A stretch of DNA of 12,199 bases, from NCBI GenBank assembly GCA_002384765.1, contig DGBM01000305.1, positions 6,586 to 18,784 of the forward strand, written 5' to 3'. Source of the stretch: Demequinaceae bacterium UBA4004 (GTDB lineage: Bacteria; Actinomycetota; Actinomycetes; Actinomycetales; Demequinaceae). The notes below the pieces were generated by a model, which was not told the origin of the DNA, did no database searches, and saw only the letters and a program-made list of their open reading frames with translations. The translations under genes and the position numbers were made by a program. Shown piece by piece: positions 1-6,126 of the stretch. How positions within the stretch are numbered: position 1 is the stretch's first letter; each line of letters begins with the position of its first letter.

Positions 1-1101
1 GAGATGCTCGACCTCGGGTTCCTCGGCGACGTGGAGAAGCTGCTGGCCTCGACCCCCGCGGGCCGCCACACCATGCTGTTCTCCGCGACGATGCCCGGCC
101 CCGTGGTTGCACTGGCCCGCCGCTACATGACGCAGCCGACCCACATCCGCGCCTCGGAGCCCGATGATGACGGCGCGACGGTCAAGGCGACCGCCCAGTT
201 TGTGTACCGCGCCCACGCGCTCGACAAGATCGAGGTGCTCGCGCGCATCCTGCAGGCGCAGGGCCGCGGGCTCACGATCGTGTTCGCCCGTACCAAGCGC
301 ACCTGCGCGAAGGTGAGCGATGATCTGCGCGACCGCGGCTTCGCGGCCGGCGCCATCCATGGCGACCTGGGCCAGGGGGCGCGCGAGCAGGCACTCCGCG
401 CCTTCCGTGGGGGAAAGATCGACGTGCTGGTCGCGACCGACGTGGCAGCGCGCGGCATCGACGTCGAAGACGTCACGCACGTGATCAACTACCAGTGCCC
501 CGAAGACGAGAAGACCTACGTCCACCGCATCGGCCGCACCGGCCGCGCGGGCAAGACGGGTGTGGCCGTCACGTTCGTCGACTGGGACGACATGCCGCGT
601 TGGGGCATGATCGACCGCTCGCTCGACCTGGGCTACCCGGAGCCGGAAGAGACGTACTCCAACTCGCCTCATCTGTTCGAAGAGCTCAACATCCCCGCGG
701 GTATCAAGGGCACGCTCCCCCGTTCTTCACGGGTGCGTGAGGGCCTCGATGCCGAGAAGGTCGAGGACCTGGGCGAGACCGGCAAGCGCGGAGGCCCCGG
801 CGGCGGCCGCTCCGACCGCGGATCGGACCGCAGCGGACGTGGCTCAGACCGCGGCTCAGACCGTGGTGGGCGCAGCTCTGGCGGCGGACGCGGCCAGGGA
901 CGCCGCGGTGGCGACGGCGGCCGCACCTCCGGCGAGGGCCGCCCTCGTCGCGACCCTCCCGCGGCCGAGGGTCGGGGACCGCGCGAGGGCGCATCGGCGG
1001 ATGGCCAGCCCCGCGAGGGCGCGGCCAAGCGCAAGCGCAGCCGCAACCGCCGCCGCTCCGGCGGCAACCAGGGAGCCGCTTCGGCTCCCGCCGCGGAGTA
1101 G
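1..1101 (+). CDS. DEAD-box ATP-dependent RNA helicase, C-terminal part (5' truncated by window)
   Basis: RNA-unwinding ATPase acting on structured RNA in the cytosol. The reading frame is open from base 1 and begins with Glu-Met-Leu-Asp-Leu-Gly-Phe, the residues that normally follow the DEAD Walker B motif, so the Q motif, Walker A and DEAD box lie outside the window. Visible in order, numbered from the first residue here: motif III Ser-Ala-Thr at 28-30, motif IV-like TIVFAR near residue 93, motif V around ATDVAARGID near 147, and motif VI HRIGRTGRAG near 175. From about residue 255 the protein becomes a low-complexity Arg/Gly/Ser/Asp tail ending in an Arg/Lys-rich stretch, typical of RNA-binding tails of actinobacterial helicases. 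The helicase identity is certain. The paralogue (RhlE-, DeaD- or CshA-like) cannot be decided from this part. A GC-rich hairpin lies 28 bases after the stop. Confidence 0.95.
   Translation, partial: EMLDLGFLGDVEKLLASTPAGRHTMLFSATMPGPVVALARRYMTQPTHIRASEPDDDGATVKATAQFVYRAHALDKIEVLARILQAQGRGLTIVFARTKRTCAKVSDDLRDRGFAAGAIHGDLGQGAREQALRAFRGGKIDVLVATDVAARGIDVEDVTHVINYQCPEDEKTYVHRIGRTGRAGKTGVAVTFVDWDDMPRWGMIDRSLDLGYPEPEETYSNSPHLFEELNIPAGIKGTLPRSSRVREGLDAEKVEDLGETGKRGGPGGGRSDRGSDRSGRGSDRGSDRGGRSSGGGRGQGRRGGDGGRTSGEGRPRRDPPAAEGRGPREGASADGQPREGAAKRKRSRNRRRSGGNQGAASAPAAE
811..870 (+). repeat. Ser-Asp-Arg-Gly repeat coding for part of the helicase RGG-like tail
   Basis: Imperfect in-frame repetition of Ser-Asp-Arg-Gly / Ser-Gly-Arg-Gly units, about four SDR units in 20 codons, inside the helicase gene. 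It continues into an Arg/Gly-rich stretch to about 960. At the DNA level the units are diverged by synonymous changes, so this is a protein-level low-complexity repeat rather than a fresh tandem duplication. Such tails bind RNA non-specifically in related helicases. Confidence 0.7.
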
Positions 1102-1129
1102 TCGCAAGGGCGTCGTATCGCCGATATCC

Positions 1130-1152
1130 GGGCACCACCTTTGAGGGTGCCC
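1130..1152. promoter_or_regulatory. GC-rich inverted repeat: helicase terminator hairpin or XRE operator
   Basis: GGGCACC (1130-1136) and GGTGCCC (1146-1152) are perfect 7-bp inverted arms around a 9-base loop. The element starts 28 bases after the helicase stop. No T-run follows, so it is a poor intrinsic terminator. Its right arm overlaps the putative -35 hexamer of the XRE-cupin gene, which makes it equally plausible as an autoregulatory operator. The arms are seen in the sequence; either role is inference. Confidence 0.4.
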
Positions 1153-1176
1153 TACCTCCCCCATTACGCTAGGCGC
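1141..1176 (+). promoter_or_regulatory. Predicted leaderless promoter of the XRE-cupin gene
   Basis: TTGAGG (1141-1146) and TACGCT (1165-1170) sit 18 bases apart as -35 and -10 boxes. The -10 box ends 6 bases before the ATG at 1177, which puts the expected transcription start on or next to the start codon. No Shine-Dalgarno sequence is present. This is the typical geometry of actinobacterial leaderless transcripts. Confidence 0.5.
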
Positions 1177-1800
1177 ATGAACTCACTGGCATCGGACAGC
1201 GACCGCGGATCTGGGGCCCAAGAGGTGGGTCCGGTGGTAGCCGCGATCGGCGAGAACCTCCATCGAGAACGCCGCCGCCAGCACCTGAGCGTCCAAGCGC
1301 TAAGTCAACGAGCTGGCGTGAGTTTTGGGCTGATCAGTGAGTTGGAGCGCGGCTTAGGGAACCCGTCCGTGCTGTCGCTTCACCGTCTCGCTGAGGCGCT
1401 CGGGGTTCCTGTCCACAAGCTGCTCGCCGAGCCTGATGGCGATGCGATGGTGGTGCGCGCGTCTGAACGACACATCATGCCCTCTTATCCCGATGCCGAT
1501 GAAGATCCCACTCGGCTCGTGCGGCGTACCCTGCTCACACCGCGTGCGCAGTCCACTGTGCAGCTCATTCGGAGTGAACTTCCGCCGGGATTCTCAAACG
1601 AGCGGACGCCGTTTCGCCACGTCGGCACTGAAGCCGTGGTCGTGGAATGCGGGGTGCTCATCGTGCAGCACGGGGACCGCACGGTCGAACTTCACGAGGG
1701 CGACACCATGGAGTACCGCTGCTCCACCACCCACTGGTGGGCGAACGGATTGGACGGTACCACGGTGGTGCTCGGCGCGGTCAGCCCCTTCGAGGACTGA
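1177..1800 (+). CDS. XRE-family transcriptional regulator with C-terminal cupin domain
   Basis: Cytosolic DNA-binding regulator of 207 residues. Residues about 25-83 form an XRE/HTH_3 helix-turn-helix (IGENLHRERR, then LSQRAGVSFGLISELERG, then LHRLAEALGV). Residues about 125-203 are a small cupin-like beta barrel expected to bind an effector. This is the architecture of PuuR-like regulators of amine, amino acid and peptide metabolism. The cupin metal site looks degenerate: motif 1 keeps one His (148) and Glu152 but lacks the usual His-X-His pair, and motif 2 keeps His186 and Asn190 but lacks the Pro-X-Gly. I chose ATG 1177 rather than the in-frame TTG at 1141, because the TTG lies in the predicted promoter and would add 12 residues ahead of an already disordered N-terminus. 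The gene converges on DUF1028 with 18 bases between stops. It probably controls the adjacent peptide operon (inference). Confidence 0.9.
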   Translation: MNSLASDSDRGSGAQEVGPVVAAIGENLHRERRRQHLSVQALSQRAGVSFGLISELERGLGNPSVLSLHRLAEALGVPVHKLLAEPDGDAMVVRASERHIMPSYPDADEDPTRLVRRTLLTPRAQSTVQLIRSELPPGFSNERTPFRHVGTEAVVVECGVLIVQHGDRTVELHEGDTMEYRCSTTHWWANGLDGTTVVLGAVSPFED

Positions 1801-1818
1801 AGCGTGCAGCGAGACCGC

Positions 1819-2535
1819 TCAGTTGGCGCGCCTCTCGTAGAGGTGCTCGTCAAGGATCACTCGCAGGCGACCCACCGGGTCAGGATCGGAATCGACCCTG
1901 AGGTCAATGTCGAGATCCGGAGGGAACATTCCGACCGGGGCCTGTCGGCACATGGCCAGCGAGGCGCTCATCGAGCCACGCGCATCGCCGCCCGCGGCCT
2001 GTCCCGCCTCGAGTGCCATCATCAGAGTGGATGCCAGCGACACCACCGGGCCGGGGGTGACGTGGCGAACCAACTCCCCCGACGCATCGAGCCACCGCTC
2101 GCCCGAGGCATCGTCCCCCGGTGTGCGCGACGCGGCTTCCATGGCGGCCGCCACCGCGTCAAGCACCTCAGGCCCGGCAAGATAGTTTCCCAACACGATG
2201 AACTGACGCCCGCGACGCTCTCCTGCCCATGCGGTGCACTCGGCGCCGGTATGCGCGGCGTAGCGCCCATCGAACCTGATGGCCCCAACCTGGCGACGTT
2301 CCGGCGCGCCATCGGTCTCAAGCGCGCGAACGATGGCCGACTCGGCATCCTTGCCGTCACGCAGAGCGTCGAGCATGGCGTGCCGAAGCGCGGGGTTAAC
2401 CCACGCCTGGCTCGCCACGGCGCCTGCCGAGGGGTCCAACGCGGGTACCACCGCACCGACCGCATGCCCCCCTGTCGCCGCAGCCACTCCCACGATCCGG
2501 TGGGTCGGATCCGCTACAAGGATCGTGTAGGTCAT
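1819..2535 (-). CDS. DUF1028 family protein (Ntn-hydrolase-like)
   Basis: A 238-residue protein recognisable as DUF1028 along its length: an N-terminal MTYTILVADP strand, AVGAVVPALDPSAGAVASQAWVNP at about 25-48 (key Gln43, Trp45, Asn47), HTGAEC at 95-100, WAGE at 103-106, GNYLAGP at 116-122, and the later LEAGQAAGGDARG segment. The family is assigned to the Ntn-hydrolase fold and is suspected to cleave amide bonds, but I know of no established substrate. Met removal would expose Thr2, a possible nucleophile; Thr4 sits where many relatives have Ser. No signal peptide or membrane segment is seen, so it is probably cytosolic. Upstream is a strong AGGAGGT ribosome site (2545-2539) with a short spacing of about 4 bases from the core. 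The gene is divergent from the peptide transport operon, which suggests related substrates and shared control. Confidence 0.88.
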   Translation of the reverse strand: MTYTILVADPTHRIVGVAAATGGHAVGAVVPALDPSAGAVASQAWVNPALRHAMLDALRDGKDAESAIVRALETDGAPERRQVGAIRFDGRYAAHTGAECTAWAGERRGRQFIVLGNYLAGPEVLDAVAAAMEAASRTPGDDASGERWLDASGELVRHVTPGPVVSLASTLMMALEAGQAAGGDARGSMSASLAMCRQAPVGMFPPDLDIDLRVDSDPDPVGRLRVILDEHLYERRAN

Positions 2536-2574
2536 CGCACCTCCTGGAGCGCCTGATGAAGCAGATTCGGGTTG

Positions 2575-2608
2575 TCTTGGGCCGCACGAGGCCGCGCGCG
2601 ACCCAAGA
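2575..2608. promoter_or_regulatory. Imperfect hairpin / dyad upstream of the DUF1028 gene
   Basis: TCTTGGG (2575-2581) and CCCAAGA (2602-2608) are perfect inverted arms. Further pairing inside (2583-2585 with 2598-2600, 2587-2588 with 2595-2596) is separated by single mismatches and leaves a 6-base loop, 12 pairs in all. It lies 40 bases ahead of the DUF1028 start on the minus strand, so it could be a leader-RNA hairpin or a protein-binding dyad. No T-run follows it in either direction. Confidence 0.35.
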
Positions 2609-2650
2609 ACGACCTCATGTGAAATCTATGTTTCGTACACCCTTGAGGCC

Positions 2651-2679
2651 TTGTTTACAGTCCCATGGTGCCACATACT
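2651..2679 (+). promoter_or_regulatory. Predicted promoter of the peptide transport operon
   Basis: TTGTTT (2651-2656) and CATACT (2674-2679) are separated by 17 bases and match sigma-70-type -35 and -10 boxes at about four positions each. The expected start of transcription is near 2686, giving a leader of about 35 bases that contains the GGGAGGA ribosome site at 2711-2717, four bases before the ATG counted from the GGAGG core. A divergent promoter for DUF1028 must also lie in 2536-2720, but I could not pick one convincingly. Confidence 0.45.
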
Positions 2680-2680
2680 G

Positions 2681-2707
2681 ATGCAACCATCACCAAAGTG
2701 ATTGCAT
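2681..2707. promoter_or_regulatory. Candidate operator dyad at the peptide operon transcription start
   Basis: Two nested inverted repeats: ATGCAA (2681-2686) with TTGCAT (2702-2707), and inside them ATCAC (2689-2693) with GTGAT (2698-2702). Their centres are offset by about 1.5 bases. The element lies immediately downstream of the predicted -10 box and covers the expected +1, a usual position for a repressor site. It is AT-richer than its surroundings. The XRE-cupin protein 0.9 kb away is the natural candidate ligand (inference). Confidence 0.45.
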
Positions 2708-2720
2708 TCTGGGAGGAACG

Positions 2721-4262
2721 ATGAAGACAACCACCAAGATCATCGCGGTCACCACCGCTGCGGTGCTGACGCTAGCCGGATGCTCTTCCGGAGAAAGCGT
2801 CGACCTTGGCGACGGCACGTCCGATGCGACGAGCGCGCCCGCCTCTTCCGACACGCTCGTCGCGGCTATTGGCGGCGAGCCCGACCAGCTCGACCCGCAC
2901 ATCACGTCGGCATACTTCTCGTTCGAGGTACTTGAGAACGTGTACGACACCCTCGTCGAGCCAGACGACAGCCTCGAAATGCAGCCCGCACTCGCCGAGT
3001 CGTGGGACATCAGCGACGACCAACTCACGTGGACGTTTACTCTCCGCCAGGGAGTGACCTTCCACGACGGTTCGCCTCTGACGGCCGACGACGTCGCCTA
3101 CTCGTACAACCGCATCATCAATGACGCGTTGACGACGTCATGGCGCTTCGCGGCAGTCGAGTCGGTCACTGCTGTCGACAACTCCACAGTGGAAATCAAG
3201 GTTTCGCAGCCCACTCCAAACCTGCTCGCCCTGATCGGCGGGTACAAGGGAATGGCAATCGTGGAGCAGTCAAACGTCGAGTCCGGAGATATCACCACCA
3301 ACCCCATTGGCACCGGCCCCTACTCCGTGGCCGAGTACGTCAGCGGCGACCACATCACTCTGACCGCCAACCCGGACTACTGGGGTGGCGCTCCTTCGGT
3401 CGACACTGTGGAATTCCGGTTCATCTCCGACGGAAATACGGCGATGACGGCGCTCAAGAACGGCGAAATCGACTGGACAGACTCGATCCCAGTGCAGCAG
3501 GTCGAGTCGCTCACAGGCGATGACTCGATAAACCTGACAGTCGCCCCCAGCACCGACTACTGGTACCTCGCAATGAACGAGAACCGTGCGCCGTGGAATG
3601 ACGTGCGTGTCCGTCAGGCGGTCGCCTACGCGATCGACCGTGATGCGATCCTGCAGGCCACCACGTACGGCACTGGCGTGCTCAACCAACTCGCCATCCC
3701 GGAGCAGTCCGGCTGGTACACCGAGTACCACAAGTACTCGTACGACCCGGCCAAGGCCCAGCAGCTCTTCGACGACGCCGGATTCACCGGCGCAACGCTA
3801 GATTTCCTGGCCACCTCGGACTACCCGGAGACGGTAACGACCGGCCAAATCCTCGCCGACGAACTCAAGCCGTACGGCATCGACGTTCAGATTCGGACGC
3901 TCGACTTCGCCACCTGGCTCGATGAGGAAGGCTCGGGCAACTTCGACATGTTCATGCTGTCCTGGCTGGGAAATCTCGACCCGGATGACTTCTACTACGC
4001 CCAGCACCGCACCGGAGGCGGCTTCAACTTCCAGGGTTACTCCAACCCCGAGGTCGACGCCCTGCTCGACGCTGGACGCACGGAGACCGACGTCGCTGCA
4101 CGCAAGGAGCTCTACGCACAGGCCGCGACGATGATCGCGGACGACGTGAGCTATCTGTACCTCTACAACCCCGCCGTGATCCAGGCCTGGTCGCCCAACC
4201 TGACCGGCGTGAGCGCTCGGGCAGACGGCGCGATCCGCTTCCGCGACGCGGTACAGGGCTAG
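2721..4262 (+). CDS. Peptide ABC transporter substrate-binding lipoprotein (family 5, Dpp/Opp type)
   Basis: Extracytoplasmic solute receptor of 513 residues, a normal length for SBP family 5. The N-terminus has two Lys, a hydrophobic stretch and a lipobox LAGC with Cys21, so it is lipidated and anchored to the outer face of the membrane. A Ser/Asp/Gly-rich linker leads into the mature domain at about 46 (LVAAIGGEPDQLDPH). Next come YDTLVEPDDSLEMQPALAES and the family signature region LRQGVTFHDGSPLTADDVAYS near 110-130, then GTGPYSV and VRQAVAYAIDR typical of Dpp/Opp receptors. It delivers peptide to the permeases encoded next. First gene of the operon, preceded by a good ribosome site; the following permease starts 5 bases after its stop. 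Substrate class (dipeptide, oligopeptide, or nickel or sugar as in some relatives) cannot be fixed from sequence alone, but the hydrolase neighbours favour peptides. Confidence 0.93.
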   Translation: MKTTTKIIAVTTAAVLTLAGCSSGESVDLGDGTSDATSAPASSDTLVAAIGGEPDQLDPHITSAYFSFEVLENVYDTLVEPDDSLEMQPALAESWDISDDQLTWTFTLRQGVTFHDGSPLTADDVAYSYNRIINDALTTSWRFAAVESVTAVDNSTVEIKVSQPTPNLLALIGGYKGMAIVEQSNVESGDITTNPIGTGPYSVAEYVSGDHITLTANPDYWGGAPSVDTVEFRFISDGNTAMTALKNGEIDWTDSIPVQQVESLTGDDSINLTVAPSTDYWYLAMNENRAPWNDVRVRQAVAYAIDRDAILQATTYGTGVLNQLAIPEQSGWYTEYHKYSYDPAKAQQLFDDAGFTGATLDFLATSDYPETVTTGQILADELKPYGIDVQIRTLDFATWLDEEGSGNFDMFMLSWLGNLDPDDFYYAQHRTGGGFNFQGYSNPEVDALLDAGRTETDVAARKELYAQAATMIADDVSYLYLYNPAVIQAWSPNLTGVSARADGAIRFRDAVQG

Positions 4263-4267
4263 TCACC

Positions 4268-5236
4268 ATGGGGGCGGTTCTGAAACACCCCACCGTGGCG
4301 TTCCTGTCACGCCGACTGCTGCACTCTGCAGTCGTGTTGCTGGGCGTCCTGGTGGTGGTGTTTTCGCTACTGCAGCTGGTACCAGGCGATCCGATAAGGA
4401 TCGCCTTGGGTACTCGCTACACAGAGGCGAGCTACGAGGCGCTGAAGTCCGCCTCCGGCCTGGACCGTCCCCTCCTGGTGCAGTTCTTCTCCTACCTCGG
4501 CAACTCCGTCACCGGCGACCTGGGCGTGAGCTTTCGCTCAGGTCAGCCGGTGACGGAGTTGCTCATGAACCGACTGCCGGCGACCCTCTCTTTGGCGCTG
4601 GTCGGCATCATCATCGGCCTTGTCATCGCGCTCGTGGTGGGCATCTGGGCCGCGCTCCACGAAGGGACGGTGTCCGATGCCGTCGTCCGCATCGCAAGCC
4701 AGTTCGGGGTCTCCATTCCCGACTTCTGGATGGGGCTGCTGCTGATCACCGTCTTCTCCGCCACGTTCCATCTGCTGCCGTCGTCGGGCTACGTCGCGCT
4801 CACCGATGACCCCTGGCAGTGGTTGCGACATATCATCTTGCCGGCGAGCGCCGTGGGCCTCGTTGCTGGCGCCATCCTGACCCGTTACGTGCGCTCCGCG
4901 GTGCTGGAGGTCGTGTCCATGTCCTACGTGCGCACCGCGAAGTCCAAGGGACTCTCGCGCCGCGTGGTGACCTTCAGACACATCGTCCGCAACGCTCTCA
5001 TCCCCGTGCTGACCATTGCCGGAATCCAGTTCGCGACCATTCTTGGCGGCGTCATCGTTGTCGAGGTGGTGTTCGCCTGGCCGGGTCTGGGCAACCTGGT
5101 GTACAACGCGGTCGCCACCCGTGACTATCCGCTGATCCAAGGCACCGTCCTGCTGATCGCGGTCATGTTCCTGGCCGTCAACCTGCTTGTTGACATGCTC
5201 TACGCCGTCGTCGACCCGAGGATCCGACTGTCATGA
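4268..5236 (+). CDS. Peptide ABC transporter permease, DppB/OppB type
   Basis: First integral-membrane subunit of the importer, 322 residues with about six membrane segments. The DppB-type N-terminus is clear: Arg-Arg-Leu-Leu, then a long hydrophobic helix ending in LVPGDPIRIALG. The BPD_transp_1 domain follows, with the cytoplasmic EAA coupling loop at about 219-250 (SYVRTAKSKGLSRRVVTFRH, conserved Gly228) that contacts the ATPase. The ATG at 4268 follows the binding-protein stop by 5 bases and lacks a strong ribosome site, so it is probably read from the same message by near-coupling. Its TGA overlaps the next ATG in an ATGA at 5233-5236. Confidence 0.94.
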   Translation: MGAVLKHPTVAFLSRRLLHSAVVLLGVLVVVFSLLQLVPGDPIRIALGTRYTEASYEALKSASGLDRPLLVQFFSYLGNSVTGDLGVSFRSGQPVTELLMNRLPATLSLALVGIIIGLVIALVVGIWAALHEGTVSDAVVRIASQFGVSIPDFWMGLLLITVFSATFHLLPSSGYVALTDDPWQWLRHIILPASAVGLVAGAILTRYVRSAVLEVVSMSYVRTAKSKGLSRRVVTFRHIVRNALIPVLTIAGIQFATILGGVIVVEVVFAWPGLGNLVYNAVATRDYPLIQGTVLLIAVMFLAVNLLVDMLYAVVDPRIRLS

Positions 5237-6126
5237 CCACCACGCTCGACGTCGAACACATCGACAGCACCCGCATCGCCTCGTGGCGCCTGCTGCTCAG
5301 CAACCCCGTCACGGTGGTCAGTACTGTCGTGCTGACGCTCGTCCTCATCGTCGCGGTCTTCGCCGAGACCATCGCGCCCTACGGCATCAACAGCATCGAC
5401 GTACCGGGGGCACTCCAGGCCCCCTCGTCAGCCCACTGGTTTGGAACGGACGACCTTGGACGCGACGTGTTCTCGCGTGTCCTCGTGGCGACCACGGTGT
5501 CCCTGAAGGTAGCGGTCGTGTCCGTCGCCATCGCCTTTGTCGCGGGCGTCACTGCAGGTGTCATCGCGGGATTCATGCGCGGATGGTTCGACACGATCAT
5601 CATGCGCGTCGTCGACGTCATGTTCTCGTTTCCGGTGATCCTGCTCGCCTTGGCAATCATCGCGATCCTTGGACCCGGTGTCGGGACCACGATGGTGGCG
5701 ATCGGCATCGTGTATACCCCAATCTTTGCGCGCGTGGCGCGTGCCAGCGCCCTGTCGATCTCGGTCGAGCCGTTCGTGCAGGTGTCCCGCACGATGGGCG
5801 TGCCAGCGCCCTACATCCTGCGCAAGCACGTGCTGCCCAACATCACCGCGCCGGTCATCGTGCAAACCTCGCTGTCACTGGCCTTCGCGATCCTCTCCGA
5901 GGCCTCCCTTTCCTTCCTGGGCCTGGGGGTGCAGCCTCCCGACCCGTCCTGGGGTCGCATGCTGTTCGACGCCCAGGCATTCTTGGGTCAGGCGTGGTGG
6001 TTGAGCGTGTTTCCCGGCGCCGCCATCTTCGTCACCGTGCTCGCGTTCAACCTCGTCGGGGACGGGCTACGCGATGTACTTGATCCCAAACAGCGGTCCA
6101 TCATGGAAGCGAGGGCCAAGAAGTGA
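5233..6126 (+). CDS. Peptide ABC transporter permease, DppC/OppC type
   Basis: Second permease subunit, 297 residues. It has the OppC_N-like first helix (SNPVTVVSTVVLTLVLIVAV), then the loop APSSAHWFGTDDLGRDVFSRV that is highly typical of DppC/OppC. The transmembrane domain follows, with an EAA loop at about 181-205 (TMGVPAPYILRKHVLPN, Gly189), and near the C-terminus comes LSFLGLGVQPPDPSWGRML, another family hallmark. It pairs with the DppB-type protein to form the channel. Its start overlaps the previous stop (ATGA) and its own stop overlaps the next GTG (GTGA, 6123-6126), so translation of the three proteins is probably coupled. Confidence 0.95.
   Translation: MTTTLDVEHIDSTRIASWRLLLSNPVTVVSTVVLTLVLIVAVFAETIAPYGINSIDVPGALQAPSSAHWFGTDDLGRDVFSRVLVATTVSLKVAVVSVAIAFVAGVTAGVIAGFMRGWFDTIIMRVVDVMFSFPVILLALAIIAILGPGVGTTMVAIGIVYTPIFARVARASALSISVEPFVQVSRTMGVPAPYILRKHVLPNITAPVIVQTSLSLAFAILSEASLSFLGLGVQPPDPSWGRMLFDAQAFLGQAWWLSVFPGAAIFVTVLAFNLVGDGLRDVLDPKQRSIMEARAKK

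Noticed and set aside
811..870. Tandem DNA repeat or CRISPR-like array in the helicase tail
   Set aside because: Units are short, diverged at synonymous sites and in frame with a typical helicase Arg/Gly tail. There is no repeat-spacer regularity.
1804..2556. A 250-codon open frame on the plus strand opposite DUF1028
   Set aside because: It is the antisense shadow of a clear DUF1028 gene, has no family resemblance, and is Arg/His-rich as expected for a GC-rich complementary frame.
5187..6083. A 298-codon plus-strand frame overlapping the DppC-type permease
   Set aside because: It is out of frame with a gene that matches its family end to end, and its composition is Arg/His-rich low-complexity typical of shadow frames.
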